A stretch of 57,295 nt of DNA from NCBI GenBank assembly GCA_020248665.1, contig JADCHE010000075.1, positions 1 to 57,295 on the forward strand, given 5' to 3'. Below, piece by piece: positions 45,184 to 54,688 of this stretch. Made by a program: the position numbers and the translations under genes. The stretch is from Burkholderiales bacterium. Its GTDB lineage: Bacteria > Pseudomonadota > Gammaproteobacteria > Burkholderiales > Burkholderiaceae_E. Position 1 is the stretch's first letter. Every line of letters starts with the position of its first letter. Below the pieces are notes generated by a model that had not been told where the DNA came from, searched no databases, and saw only the letters and a list, made by a program, of their open reading frames with translations.

Positions 45184-46235
45184 GCGTCGACGCGCACGGC
45201 CTGCGGCCGCTCGATCTGAAGCGCGGCCGAATCGACCTGAACCACGGCGCCGGCGGGCGCGCGTCGGCGCAGCTGATCGAGCAGCTGTTCGTGCGCGCGT
45301 TCGACAACGCGCCGCTGCGCGCCGGCGACGACGGCGCCGTGCTCGACGTGCCGCCCGGGCACAGGCTGGTGACCGCGACCGACGGGCACGTGATCACGCC
45401 GCTCTTCTTCCCCGGCGGCGACATCGGCTGCCTCGCGGTGCACGGCACCGTCAACGACGTCGCGATGATGGGCGCGACGCCGCGCTGGCTGACCGCGAGC
45501 TTCGTGCTCGAGGAGGGGCTGGCGCTCGCCGACCTCGCGCGGATCGTCGGGTCGATGGCCGCGGCCGCCCGCGCGGCGGGCGTGGCCGTCGTCGCCGGCG
45601 ACACCAAGGTCGTCGAGCGGGGCAAGGGCGACGGTGTCTTCGTGTCGACCACCGGGATCGGCACGCTGCCGGTCGGCCGGCGGATCGGCGGCGCGCTCGC
45701 CCGGCCGGGCGACGCCGTGCTGCTGTCGGCCCCGATCGGCCGGCACGGCGTCGCGGTGATGTCGCGGCGTGCGTCGCTCGCGTTCGACACGACGATCGAG
45801 TCGGACACCGCGCCGCTGAACGGCTTGGTCGCCGCGCTGCTCGCCGCCGTGCCCGAGGGCGCGGTGCGCACGCTGCGCGACCCGACCCGCGGCGGCCTCG
45901 CGACCACGCTCAACGAGATCGCGCGTCAGTCGGGCGTCGGCGTCGCGATCGATGAGGCGTCGATCCCGATCGATCCGCAGGTCGTCGCGGCGTGCGAGCT
46001 CCTCGGGCTGGACCCGCTGTACGTCGCGAACGAGGGCTGCTGCGTCGCGGTGTGCGAGTCCGGGCACGCGGCGCGCGCACTCGACGCGCTGCGCGGCCAT
46101 TCGCTCGGACGCGCCGCGGCGCGGATCGGCACGGTGACCGACGATCCGGACCGCTTCGTGCAGATGGCGACGGCGTTCGGAGGACGGCGGGTCGTCGATT
46201 GGCTGAGCGGAGAGCCGCTGCCGCGGATCTGCTAG
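45180..46235 (+). CDS. hypE: Hydrogenase maturation protein HypE
   Basis: A 351-residue PurM-like ATPase that dehydrates the carbamoyl group on its C-terminal cysteine to thiocyanate. The N-terminal LNHGAGGRAS, the ATP site GTVNDVAMMGA and RDPTRGGLATTLNEIA are present. The protein ends with the invariant PRIC, whose Cys is the site of modification. Last gene of the hox-hyp run; it overlaps hypD by ATGA. Confidence 0.95.
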   Translation: MSVDAHGLRPLDLKRGRIDLNHGAGGRASAQLIEQLFVRAFDNAPLRAGDDGAVLDVPPGHRLVTATDGHVITPLFFPGGDIGCLAVHGTVNDVAMMGATPRWLTASFVLEEGLALADLARIVGSMAAAARAAGVAVVAGDTKVVERGKGDGVFVSTTGIGTLPVGRRIGGALARPGDAVLLSAPIGRHGVAVMSRRASLAFDTTIESDTAPLNGLVAALLAAVPEGAVRTLRDPTRGGLATTLNEIARQSGVGVAIDEASIPIDPQVVAACELLGLDPLYVANEGCCVAVCESGHAARALDALRGHSLGRAAARIGTVTDDPDRFVQMATAFGGRRVVDWLSGEPLPRIC

Positions 46236-46729
46236 GGAGCGCGGGCGCGGCGCCGCGGCTCGATCGGTGATGACGGAATCAGCTCCGGCGGCGAGCCCGA
46301 AGCCGGCGCGCCGATCGGCAGCGTCCCACCGAACGCCATCGCACCGATCCTCTTCCCCATGTCTGGCTCCCGTGGTGTCACGGTGATCATCGACGGGCGC
46401 GCCCAGGGAAGCTCGACGCCAGGCAGGAGTTTCCTTCTTTGGTTCATGGACTTGGGATGAGCGGCACACGGCTCCTCAACGGCGCGGTCCCCAACGTGCA
46501 CATCCTCCCGAGACAGTGGCCGGTCGCCGGAAGTTCGATTCGGTGAATCAGAACTGTCGCGCCATCGCGAGGACTTGCCACCCTGGCGCGCGCGTATCGT
46601 ACTGAACGGCTGCGAAGCCGCCGTCGGTTCCACACGTGGGGAGCGCCCCCCCGAGCTGGCATCGCCCCAACGCCGAGCGCGCGGAGAACCTGAGAGAATG
46701 TCGGATCGATCGACCTCGCCCGTCAGGCC
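46236..46729. other. Non-coding or relic stretch between hypE and gmk
   Basis: About 490 bases without a recognised gene. Ten bases after hypE is a 12-base palindrome CGCGGCGCCGCG (46246-46257), possibly a terminator without T-run. A minus-strand frame 46232-46450 would give a 72-residue peptide starting MNQRRKLLPGV, with no ribosome site and no known family. A second frame, 46444-46662, is similar. This is probably the right border of the island plus the promoter of gmk. No integrase or tRNA is seen here. Confidence 0.45.
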
Positions 46730-47407
46730 TTGAGCTCGTCACCCTCCAGCGTCGGCAACGCCCTCGGCAGCCTCTTCATCGTCGTGGCCCCCTCGGGCGC
46801 CGGCAAGACCTCACTGGTCCGCGCGCTCCTCGCCGCCCGAGATGGCCTCAAGCTCTCCGTGTCCTTCACGACGCGCTCCCCCCGCCCCGGCGAATCCGAC
46901 GGCATCGACTACGTGTTCGTGACGCCGGAGGCCTTCCTGGCCAGGCGCGACCGCGGCGAGTTTCTCGAGTGGGCCCACGTCCACGGCAATTCCTACGCGA
47001 CCTCGCGCAACTGGATCGAGGAGCAGATCGGGCTCGGTGTCGATATCGTGCTCGAGATCGACTGGCAGGGTGCCGCCCAGGTGGGCCGTCTGTACCCGGA
47101 GGCGGTGACGATCTTCATCGCTCCCCCGTCGCTCGCGGTGCTGCGGGAGCGGCTGACCGCTCGCGGCCAGGACGCCCCCGACGTGATCGAGCGACGGGTC
47201 CGCGCGGCGCGCAGCGAACTGGAGCACGCGGGCGAGTGCCAGTATGTTATTATTAATCAAGACTTTGCAGCCGCAGCCCAGGCGCTGGTCGGGATCGTCG
47301 ATGCCGCGCGATGCCGGTTCGGCAAGCAGCAGGCGCGCCATCCCGACCTGTTCTCCGAGCTCGGCATGACCGCCGCGACGCCGGCGTGGCGCCGTACGGA
47401 CCCGTGA
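46730..47407 (+). CDS. gmk: Guanylate kinase
   Basis: A 225-residue enzyme phosphorylating GMP to GDP. The P-loop [10 protein letters not shown] is near residue 20, then [17 protein letters not shown] for GMP binding, [27 protein letters not shown] and the lid [12 protein letters not shown]. The frame opens with TTG at 46730, preceded by AGG at a short distance; no better in-frame start is seen. About 20 residues at the C-terminus exceed the E. coli protein. An AT-rich run encoding YVIINQDF stands out near 47243. Followed by rpoZ after 38 bases. Confidence 0.95.
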   Translation: MSSSPSSVGNALGSLFIVVAPSGAGKTSLVRALLAARDGLKLSVSFTTRSPRPGESDGIDYVFVTPEAFLARRDRGEFLEWAHVHGNSYATSRNWIEEQIGLGVDIVLEIDWQGAAQVGRLYPEAVTIFIAPPSLAVLRERLTARGQDAPDVIERRVRAARSELEHAGECQYVIINQDFAAAAQALVGIVDAARCRFGKQQARHPDLFSELGMTAATPAWRRTDP

Positions 47408-47445
47408 ACGCTGCCCGAACCCTCCGTTTCCGCCCCAGGACACCC

Positions 47446-47649
47446 ATGGCCCGCATCACCGTCGAAGACTGCCTGAAGCAGATCCCCAACCGGTTCGAAC
47501 TCGCGCTCGCCGCGACGTACCGCGCGCGCATGCTGGCCCAGGGCCACTCGCCGAAGGTCGACAGCAAGGACAAGCCCACCGTCACCGCGCTGCGCGAGAT
47601 CGCCGCGGGCAAGGTCGGCAAGGAGATGCTGCGTCGCGTGCCCACCTGA
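47446..47649 (+). CDS. rpoZ: RNA polymerase omega subunit
   Basis: A 67-residue omega subunit that helps assemble RNA polymerase and mediates one ppGpp-binding site. The family start [21 protein letters not shown] and the [16 protein letters not shown] stretch are clear. Located between gmk and spoT, the usual order. Confidence 0.96.
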   Translation: MARITVEDCLKQIPNRFELALAATYRARMLAQGHSPKVDSKDKPTVTALREIAAGKVGKEMLRRVPT

Positions 47650-47674
47650 CGCGGCCCTCGGCGCAGCCGGACCG

Positions 47675-49915
47675 ATGAAGCAGGACGGTTCGATCGCCCC
47701 CACCCGACCTCGCGGCCGGGGCGTCCCCGCCTCGGCTGCCGTACTGCTCGATCCCGACGGGGGCGAAGGCTTCGCCGCCCCGGCGGACGAGCGCCGTGTC
47801 GTCTCCCTCGCCCACCTGACCCGACTCGCGTCGGGCTACCTCGGCGAGGACGACCTCAAGCGCGTGCGCGAGGCGTACCGCTTCTCCGACAGCTCCCACC
47901 TCGGCCAGTTCCGCACCAGCGGCGAGCCGTACATCTCGCACCCGATCGCGGTGGCCGAGATCTGCGTCGGCTGGCGGCTCGACGCCGACGCGCTGATGGC
48001 CGCGCTGCTGCACGACGTCATGGAGGACTCCGGCGTCACCAAGCAGCAGATGGTCGAGCGCTTCGGCACGCAGGTCGCCGAGCTCGTGGACGGCCTGTCC
48101 AAGCTCGACAAGGTCGAGTTCGCGAGCCGCGAGCAGGCGCAGGCCGAGAGCTTCCGCAAGATGCTGCTCGCGATGGCGCGCGACGTGCGCGTCATCCTGA
48201 TCAAGCTCGCCGACCGACTGCACAACATGCGCACGCTCGGGCCGGTGCCGCCGGTCAAGCAGCGCCGTGTCGCCGCCGAGACGCTCGACATCTACGCGCC
48301 GATCGCCAACCGCCTCGGCCTGAACGAGCTGTACCGCGAGCTGCTCGACCTGTCGTTCCGCTACATGCACCCGTACCGCTACCGCACGCTGCAGAAGGCG
48401 GTGAACGCCGCGCGCGGCATGCGCCGCGAGGGCCTCGGCAAGATCATCGACTCGGTGCAGAAGTCGCTGCCCGCGATGGGGGTGAAGGCCGAGTTGCGCG
48501 CGCGCGAGAAAGCGCTGTGGGCGATCTACCGGAAGATGCAGGAGAAGCACCTGTCGTTCTCGCAGGTGATGGACGTCTTCGGCATCCGCCTGCTCGTCGA
48601 CGATCTGCCCGCGTGCTACCTCGCGCTCGGCGCGCTGCACCAGACCTTCAAGCCGATCCCGGGCCGCTTCAAGGACTACATCGCGATCCCGAAGGTCAAC
48701 GGCTACCAGTCGCTGCACACCACCGTCGTCGGCCCCTACGGCACGCCGGTCGAGTTCCAGATCCGCACGCGCGAGATGCATCGCCTCGCCGAGTCGGGGG
48801 TCGCCGCGCACTGGCTCTACAAGGCCGACAAGGAGTCGTTCACCGACCTGCAGAAGCGCACGCACGCGTGGCTGAAGTCGCTGCTCGACATCCAGCACCA
48901 GACCGGCGACTCGCTCGAGTTCATCGAGCACGTCAAGGTCGACCTGTTCCCCGACGCCGTCTACGTGTTCACGCCGAAGGGCCAGATCCGCGCGCTGCCG
49001 CGCGGCGCGACCACCATCGACTTCGCCTACAGCGTGCACACCGACGTCGGCAACCAGTGCGTCGCGGCGCGCGTGAACGGCCAGCCGGTGCCGCTGCGCA
49101 CCGAGCTGCAGAACGGCGACGTGATCGAGGTGATCACCGACCCCGACTCCCGCGCCAACCCCGCGTGGCTCGGCTTCGTGCGCACCGGCAAGGCGCGCTC
49201 CGAGATCCGCCACTTCCTGCGGACGATGAAGTTCGGCGAGTCGGCCGACCTCGGCAAGCGGCTGCTCGAGCAGTCGCTCGCGGCGCTGCGCATCGATGCG
49301 GGCTCGCTCCAGCCGACGATGCTCGAGAAGACCGCGCGCGACGCCGGCGCCAAGACGCTGGACGAGCTCTACGCCGACGTCGGCCTCGGGCGCCGCCTCG
49401 CACCCGTCGTCGCCCGCGCGATCGCGCTCGAGATGAGCGCGCGCCCCGCGGCCGCAGCGTTCGCGCCCCGCCCGCTGCCGATCGTCATCCACGGCACCGA
49501 GGGCATGGCCGTGCAGTGCTCGCCGTGCTGCCTGCCGCTGCCGGGCGACGACGTGATCGGGCACATGCGCGGCGGCCACGGCCTCGTCGTGCACCGCCAG
49601 GAGTGCGAGGCCGCCGGCCGCGCCCGCCAGAAGGACGCCGAGCGCTGGATCGACGTCGAGTGGGGCGAGGACATCCGCGGCCAGTTCCGCACGATCGTCG
49701 AGGTCCAGATCCGCGACGACCGAGGCGCGCTAGGCCGCGTCGCCGCCGAGATCGCCGCCTCCGAGGCGAACATCGTCAACGTGACGATGGACGAGGAGCC
49801 GGACCGGGTGGCGACGATCAAGTTCACGCTGCAGGTGCGCAGCCGCCAGCACCTCGCGCAGGTGTTCAGGCAGCTCCGGAAGCAGGCGGACGTGACGAGG
49901 ATCGTGCGGCTGTAG
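47675..49915 (+). CDS. spoT: Bifunctional ppGpp synthetase/hydrolase SpoT
   Basis: A 746-residue Rel/SpoT enzyme controlling the stringent response. The HD hydrolase has HP at 89-90 and HDVMED at 113-118, with LADRLHNMRTL. The synthetase domain has GRFKDYIAIPKVNGYQSLHTTV. TGS (VFTPKGQIRALPRGATTIDFAY) and C-terminal ACT domains follow. Hydrolase residues are intact, so it is SpoT-like rather than RelA. The first 40 residues are low-complexity. Its last 50 bases overlap the 3' end of the opposite-strand acetyltransferase gene. Confidence 0.96.
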   Translation: MKQDGSIAPTRPRGRGVPASAAVLLDPDGGEGFAAPADERRVVSLAHLTRLASGYLGEDDLKRVREAYRFSDSSHLGQFRTSGEPYISHPIAVAEICVGWRLDADALMAALLHDVMEDSGVTKQQMVERFGTQVAELVDGLSKLDKVEFASREQAQAESFRKMLLAMARDVRVILIKLADRLHNMRTLGPVPPVKQRRVAAETLDIYAPIANRLGLNELYRELLDLSFRYMHPYRYRTLQKAVNAARGMRREGLGKIIDSVQKSLPAMGVKAELRAREKALWAIYRKMQEKHLSFSQVMDVFGIRLLVDDLPACYLALGALHQTFKPIPGRFKDYIAIPKVNGYQSLHTTVVGPYGTPVEFQIRTREMHRLAESGVAAHWLYKADKESFTDLQKRTHAWLKSLLDIQHQTGDSLEFIEHVKVDLFPDAVYVFTPKGQIRALPRGATTIDFAYSVHTDVGNQCVAARVNGQPVPLRTELQNGDVIEVITDPDSRANPAWLGFVRTGKARSEIRHFLRTMKFGESADLGKRLLEQSLAALRIDAGSLQPTMLEKTARDAGAKTLDELYADVGLGRRLAPVVARAIALEMSARPAAAAFAPRPLPIVIHGTEGMAVQCSPCCLPLPGDDVIGHMRGGHGLVVHRQECEAAGRARQKDAERWIDVEWGEDIRGQFRTIVEVQIRDDRGALGRVAAEIAASEANIVNVTMDEEPDRVATIKFTLQVRSRQHLAQVFRQLRKQADVTRIVRL

Positions 49916-51122
49916 CGGCCCGGAGAGCCGCGCGGAGCAGGTCGACGCCAGCGGCGAACAGGCGGGAGAACCGGCCGTGCGGGGTCGGAGCGAAGACGGT
50001 AGCGTGCACCATCGGCACCTCGAACCCACCGTACCGCGCCTTGTACGACGGGACCTGGCCCTTCATAAGGTCGAACTCGGACGCTCCGGCGGCGATCGCA
50101 CGCTCGATCGCGAGGCCGAGCACGTAAGCGCCGAGCGACACGTTCGGGGCGAGGCCCGCTTCAAAGCCACTCTGGTAGAAGTGCACTGTCGCGCCCACGC
50201 GAAGCGTGTAGACGGCTGCGAGATCCCGTCCGTCCAGGGTCGCGACCAGGACCTCGCCGTGCTCGGGACCGCCGGCCGACTCCAGTAGCCGCCGGTGGAA
50301 GCCCAAGACCGTGGCCGAGTGGAATGCCCCGTACTCCCCCTTGCCGCGCCAACGCGCCGAGTGCAGCGCCGCGAGCCGCGCAATCCCCCTCCGCGCGCCT
50401 TCGCGACCCCCCAGGGTCTCGACTTCGAGCGTTCCAGCTCGGGCCAGCCGTCGGCGATCGGACCGGAGCTTGGCACGGAAGGTCGCCCCGAGCGTGGCCA
50501 GGAAGGCTTCCCAACTGTCCGGGAGGGGCACGACGTACCGAACCCCGCAGGGCTCGGTCACTGCGTGGCAGCCGAGCCGCTGCAGCACCGGCAGCAGGCG
50601 CTGCAGCGAGACGGCGCCGTCGAGCTGGTTGTACAGGAAGGCGACATCCCATCTCGGTCCGTCGCCGTCGACGAGCGCGGCGCCCAGACGCGCCGAGTAG
50701 GCCGCCTCGTAGCCCGCCGCGACGAGCACGTCGCCGTACTCGGCGGCGACGTCGTCCTCGTCGCGCTCGCCGCTGCCGAGCATATGGAGTACCCGGAGCA
50801 CGAACGGAGAGCATCGGCGCACGCGCCGCCGTGAGGCCACGAAGGCCGCGAGCCCGATGAGGACGCCCTCGTGCCAGCACGCGAAGACGAACAGACGGTC
50901 GTCGGCGACGGCGAACGTCTCCCACCACGACCGTCCCCAGGCGAGCCCAGCGCACAGCGCTGGATGCTCCGACTGCTCCGCGAGGGCGTTCCAGCCCTCG
51001 CCGAGGCGCTCGAAGGCCTCGGGGCCCGACAGCCAGCCCCCCTGCAGATCGCCCGGCGCGACGGCCCCGCCCGACGGCTGCCAGGTCGCTTCGTCCGCCT
51101 CGCCGTCGAGATCGGGCCTCAT
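49866..51122 (-). CDS. CelD/BcsL-type GNAT acetyltransferase
   Basis: A 418-residue protein of the GNAT family with the large FemAB/CelD-type fold often found near polysaccharide or lipid genes. The second half has the family pattern LRSDRRRLARAG, HSARWRGKGEYG, VLVATLDGRDLAAVYTLRV, GLAPNVSLGAYVLGLAIERAI and FDLMKGQVPSYKARYGG. The ATG at 51122 overlaps the greB stop (ATGA), so it is translated with GreB. Substrate unknown. Its 3' end overlaps spoT tail-to-tail. Confidence 0.8.
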   Translation of the reverse strand: MRPDLDGEADEATWQPSGGAVAPGDLQGGWLSGPEAFERLGEGWNALAEQSEHPALCAGLAWGRSWWETFAVADDRLFVFACWHEGVLIGLAAFVASRRRVRRCSPFVLRVLHMLGSGERDEDDVAAEYGDVLVAAGYEAAYSARLGAALVDGDGPRWDVAFLYNQLDGAVSLQRLLPVLQRLGCHAVTEPCGVRYVVPLPDSWEAFLATLGATFRAKLRSDRRRLARAGTLEVETLGGREGARRGIARLAALHSARWRGKGEYGAFHSATVLGFHRRLLESAGGPEHGEVLVATLDGRDLAAVYTLRVGATVHFYQSGFEAGLAPNVSLGAYVLGLAIERAIAAGASEFDLMKGQVPSYKARYGGFEVPMVHATVFAPTPHGRFSRLFAAGVDLLRAALRAATAARSSSRPPASGAA

Positions 51123-51664
51123 CGCGGATACGACACCGACAGGATCTCGAGCTCGATCCGCCCCGCTGGCGTCAGCAGCGCGACAGTGTCGCCCTCGCGC
51201 GCCCTCAGCAGCGCCCTGGCGACCGGGGAGATCCAGCTGATCCGGCCCTTCGCGGGCTCGACCTCGTCCACCCCGACGATGGTGACCGTCCGCTCGACGC
51301 CGTCCGACTGAAGGTAGGTGACCGTCGCGCCGAAGAACACCTGATCGTTGCCGTGCTGCCGAGCCGGATCGACGACCTCTGCCCGCTCCAGTCGCTTGGT
51401 CAGGAACCGGATGCGCCGGTCTATCTCGCGCAAGCGCTTCTTGCCGTACAGGTAGTCACCGTTCTCCGAGCGGTCCCCGTTCGAGGCAGCCCAGGACACC
51501 ACCCTGACCACCTCGGGCCGCTCGACGTCGAGCAGCCGCAGCAGCTCGGCCTTCATCCGTTCGTGCCCCTGTGGCGTGACGTAGTTCCGTGGCGGCGGCC
51601 CATCCGGCTCCGGCGGCTCGACCTCGTCGTCGTCCGTGCCCTCCCGGACGAAGGCCTTGTTCAT
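51119..51664 (-). CDS. greB: Transcription elongation factor GreB
   Basis: A 181-residue Gre factor that rescues backtracked RNA polymerase. It starts MNKAFVREGTDDDE, as GreB usually does, followed by an acidic, proline-rich insert. The coiled-coil domain has the tip acidic pair in SENGDYLYGKKRLREIDRRIRFL, and the FKBP-like C-terminal domain has GRISWISPVARALL and GD-VALLTPAG. Divergent from the small gene at 51730. Confidence 0.94.
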   Translation of the reverse strand: MNKAFVREGTDDDEVEPPEPDGPPPRNYVTPQGHERMKAELLRLLDVERPEVVRVVSWAASNGDRSENGDYLYGKKRLREIDRRIRFLTKRLERAEVVDPARQHGNDQVFFGATVTYLQSDGVERTVTIVGVDEVEPAKGRISWISPVARALLRAREGDTVALLTPAGRIELEILSVSYPR

Positions 51665-51729
51665 CCGATCTGCCCTCGTTCGTGAAGTCGTTCGCATCGG
51701 CGCGATACACGACCGAGGATCATCGTCAC

Positions 51730-52053
51730 ATGAGTCTCGAGACCGAAGCGCTGTGGCGCTGCGAACGGCTGCTCGCCATGCTGTCCGAAGCGATGACGAT
51801 GGAGCACGCGCTCGTCGCGCGCACGGTCGGCGCGGACGCCGCCACGCGCAGCGTGATCAAGCCGATCCTGGACGACGCGCTCGTTCACCTCGAGCCGCTG
51901 CTGACGTGCCGCAGCCACCGCACGCTCGCCGAATGCGTACGCGAGTTCATCGACCTGGAGCTCGAGCTCGACGCGGCGTTCGTGGCCCGCGGATGGCGGG
52001 TGCCGCGCAGCGACCACGACGACGGCCCGCCGGTCCTGAACGACCCGACCTGA
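51730..52053 (+). CDS. Small hypothetical protein
   Basis: A 107-residue, Leu/Ala/Glu-rich protein, probably helical and soluble. It starts MSLETEALWRCERLLAML and has a Cys-containing segment LLTCRSHRTLAECVREF. No family recognised. ATG at 51730, 65 bases from the divergent greB start; converges on pmbA. Confidence 0.55.
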   Translation: MSLETEALWRCERLLAMLSEAMTMEHALVARTVGADAATRSVIKPILDDALVHLEPLLTCRSHRTLAECVREFIDLELELDAAFVARGWRVPRSDHDDGPPVLNDPT

Positions 52054-52109
52054 GACGCGCGGGATCGGCTCAGCCGGCCCAGGCTCGCCGCATCGGGCGG
52101 CCGCGCGGG

Positions 52110-53447
52110 TCATCCCGCGACAGCCATCCGATCGATCAGCACCGATCCACTGCAACGAGAGCCGCGCACGATCTCGTCGGCGCCGACTGCGACGATCGCG
52201 CGGAACATCTCGCGCAGGTTGCCTGCGATCGTGATCTCCTCGACCGGGTGGCGGATCTCGCCGCCCTCGACCCAGTAGCCGCTCGCGCCGCGCGAGTAGT
52301 CGCCGGTGACGCCGTTGACCCCGTGCCCCAGCAGCTCGGTGACGAACAGCCCTGTGTCGAGCTTGCGCAGCATCGCGCGCAGGTCGTCCCGCGGACGGGT
52401 CAGCCGGCTGGAGAGCCTCAGGAAGTGCGCGCCACCGGCGTTGCCGGTCGTCTTCATGCCGAGCTTGCGCGCAGAGTAGGTCGACAGGAACCACCCACCG
52501 AGCGTGCCGCCGTCGACGACCCGGCGCGCCGAGGTCGCGACGCCCTCATCGTCGAACGGCGTGCTGCCGAACTCGCCAAGCCGGTGCGGATCCTCGTCGA
52601 TATCGAGGTGCGCCGCGAAGACGTCGGTACCCAGCGCGTCGACCAGGAAGCTCGCCTTGCGGTACAGCGCGCTGCCACTGGCGGCCTGTACGAAGTGGCC
52701 GAGCAGCCCGCAGGCGAGCGGCGACTCGAACAGAACCGGTACCTTGCACGTGCCGAGCTTGCGCGCGCCGAGCCGCGCGAGCGCACGCTCGGCCGCATAA
52801 CGGCCCACCGATGCCGGGTCGGCGAGCCGCTCCGGATGCCGTGCGGCCGAGTACCAGTCGTCGCGCTGCATCGCTCGCCCGCGCCGCGCGATCGGCGCAC
52901 AGGCGATCGAGTGCCGGCTGTACGGATAGCCGCCGACGAACCCGAGGCTGTTGGCCGAGACGAAGTGACCGTGGCTGATCGACACACCGGCTCCCTCGGA
53001 GTTCACGACGGCGCGGTCGACCGCGAAGGCCGCCGCCTCCATCTCCCGTGCGATCTCGATGGCACCGTCCGCCTCGATCGTCCAGGGATGGAACAGGTCC
53101 AGCTCGCGCGGCACGCGCGCGAGCGAGCCCTCGTCAGGCAGCCCCGCGCACGGGTCCTCGCCGGTGAACCTCGCGATCTCGTAGGCCGCGCGCACCGTCT
53201 GCTCGATCGCGGCGTCGCCAAAGTCGCTCGTGCTGGCGTGGCCGCGTCGGTGCCCCACGTAAACCGTGACCCCGATCCCCTTGTCGCGCGTCTGCTCGAT
53301 CGTCTCGACCTTGCCCTTGCGTACGTTTACCGACAGCCCCGAACTCTCGGACACGTCGGTCGACGCGGCGGTGGCGCCCAGTCGGGCCGCGCGGTCGAGC
53401 ACCGAGCGGGCAAGTTCCTCGAAGCGTGCACGGCTGTGGTCGAACAT
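52110..53447 (-). CDS. pmbA: Metalloprotease subunit PmbA/TldE
   Basis: A 445-residue PmbA (TldE) protein, partner of TldD in a cytosolic protease that processes modified peptides. Characteristic are ATAASTDVSESSGLSVNVRKG, GKGIGVTVYVG, HFVSANSLGFVGGYPYSRHS, the GVNGVTGDYSRGASGYWVEG block and EITIAGNLREMF. TldE lacks the zinc HExxxH of TldD, as here. ATG at 53447 fits the family. A TATGAT on the minus strand at 53484-53489 may be its -10 box. Confidence 0.94.
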   Translation of the reverse strand: MFDHSRARFEELARSVLDRAARLGATAASTDVSESSGLSVNVRKGKVETIEQTRDKGIGVTVYVGHRRGHASTSDFGDAAIEQTVRAAYEIARFTGEDPCAGLPDEGSLARVPRELDLFHPWTIEADGAIEIAREMEAAAFAVDRAVVNSEGAGVSISHGHFVSANSLGFVGGYPYSRHSIACAPIARRGRAMQRDDWYSAARHPERLADPASVGRYAAERALARLGARKLGTCKVPVLFESPLACGLLGHFVQAASGSALYRKASFLVDALGTDVFAAHLDIDEDPHRLGEFGSTPFDDEGVATSARRVVDGGTLGGWFLSTYSARKLGMKTTGNAGGAHFLRLSSRLTRPRDDLRAMLRKLDTGLFVTELLGHGVNGVTGDYSRGASGYWVEGGEIRHPVEEITIAGNLREMFRAIVAVGADEIVRGSRCSGSVLIDRMAVAG

Positions 53448-53499
53448 CGTGGGGAGGTCGGCGGGGTGGCAGCGGGTCCGGGTATCATAACAAGGCCTC

Positions 53500-54069
53500 A
53501 TGCATGCCCTGCCCGCCCCCGCCGACGCTCCGGACGACGACCCGCCCGGCGCGAGCAAGTCGCAGCGCAAGCGCGACATGCACGCGCTGCAGGCGCTCGG
53601 CGAGCGCCTCGTCGAGCTCCCGGCCTCTCAACTCGAGCGCCTCGGGCTGCCGCCCGAACTGAGTGACGCGATCGAGCTGGCGCGCAGGATCACCGCGCGC
53701 GAGGGACGCCGTCGCCAGCTGCAGTACGTCGGCAAGGTCATGCGCCGCACCGACGTCGACGCCGACGCGATCCGCGCGCGGCTCGACGTCGACGGTACCC
53801 GGTACCGGCTCGAGACCGCCGTGATGCACGCCGCAGAGCGTTGGCGCGACGCGCTGATCGAGTCGCCCGAGCGGCTCGCCGAGTTCGTCGGCAGGCACCC
53901 CGCAGCCGCGGGGCGCAACCTTCATCCACTGCTTCGCTCAGCGCGCGCCGAGCATGCGAGGCAGCAGCACGGCCGCAACTTCCGTGAACTCTACCGCGAG
54001 CTCCGGGCATTGCTGCTCGCCGACGCCGCCCCCCCGCCGCCGCCGCAACGCCCCGACGACCATGCCTGA
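53500..54069 (+). CDS. yjgA: YjgA/DarP family ribosome-associated protein
   Basis: A 189-residue DUF615 protein acting late in 50S subunit assembly in E. coli. The basic SKSQRKRDMHALQALGERLVELP start, REGRRRQLQYVGKVMR and ERWRDALIESP stretches match. The C-terminal Pro/Ala tail is extra. Divergent from pmbA, its usual neighbour; overlaps the mog gene by 8 bases. Confidence 0.93.
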   Translation: MHALPAPADAPDDDPPGASKSQRKRDMHALQALGERLVELPASQLERLGLPPELSDAIELARRITAREGRRRQLQYVGKVMRRTDVDADAIRARLDVDGTRYRLETAVMHAAERWRDALIESPERLAEFVGRHPAAAGRNLHPLLRSARAEHARQQHGRNFRELYRELRALLLADAAPPPPPQRPDDHA

Positions 54070-54679
54070 ACTGCCTGTCGCCGCCTCCGAGTCGAATCCG
54101 CTGCGCGTGGGCCTCGTCTCGATCTCCGACCGCGCGTCGTCGGGCGCCTACCAGGACGCCGGCATCCCCGCGCTGGAGGAGTGGCTCAGCCGCGCGCTCG
54201 CGTCTCCGTGGGTCAGCCTCCCCCGGCTGATCCCCGACGAGCGACCCGTGATCGAGCGCACGCTGGTCGACCTGGTCGACGTCGCCGCCTGCCACCTGGT
54301 GCTGACGACAGGCGGCACCGGCCCTGCCAGGCGCGACGTGACGCCCGAGGCGACGCTCGCGGTCGCCGACAGGGAGATGCCCGGTTTCGGCGAGCAGATG
54401 CGGCAGATCAGCCTGCACTTCGTGCCGACCGCGATCCTGTCGCGACAGGTCGCGGTGATCCGCGGCGGCGCGCTGATCGTCAATCTGCCGGGGCAGCCCA
54501 GGTCGATCCGGGAGACGCTCGAGGGGTTGAAGGCCGCCGACGGGACCGAGACGGTGCACGGCATCTTCGCGGCCATCCCGTACTGCCTCGACCTGATCGG
54601 CGCGCCCTACGTGCACACGCACGAGGCGGTATGCAGGGCGTTCCGGCCGAAGTCCGCGCCGAGGCCCGCCGGACACTGA
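54062..54679 (+). CDS. mog: Molybdopterin adenylyltransferase
   Basis: A 205-residue MogA-type enzyme that adenylates molybdopterin before molybdenum insertion. The motifs GLVSISDRASSGAYQD, LVLTTGGTGPARRDVTPEAT, the MPGFGEQMRQISL stretch and GALIVNLPGQPRSIRE are typical of MogA rather than MoaB. ATG at 54062 lies inside the end of yjgA, implying co-translation. Converges on the epimerase gene with 9 bases between stops. Confidence 0.93.
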   Translation: MPELPVAASESNPLRVGLVSISDRASSGAYQDAGIPALEEWLSRALASPWVSLPRLIPDERPVIERTLVDLVDVAACHLVLTTGGTGPARRDVTPEATLAVADREMPGFGEQMRQISLHFVPTAILSRQVAVIRGGALIVNLPGQPRSIRETLEGLKAADGTETVHGIFAAIPYCLDLIGAPYVHTHEAVCRAFRPKSAPRPAGH

Positions 54680-54688
54680 GGCCCTGCC

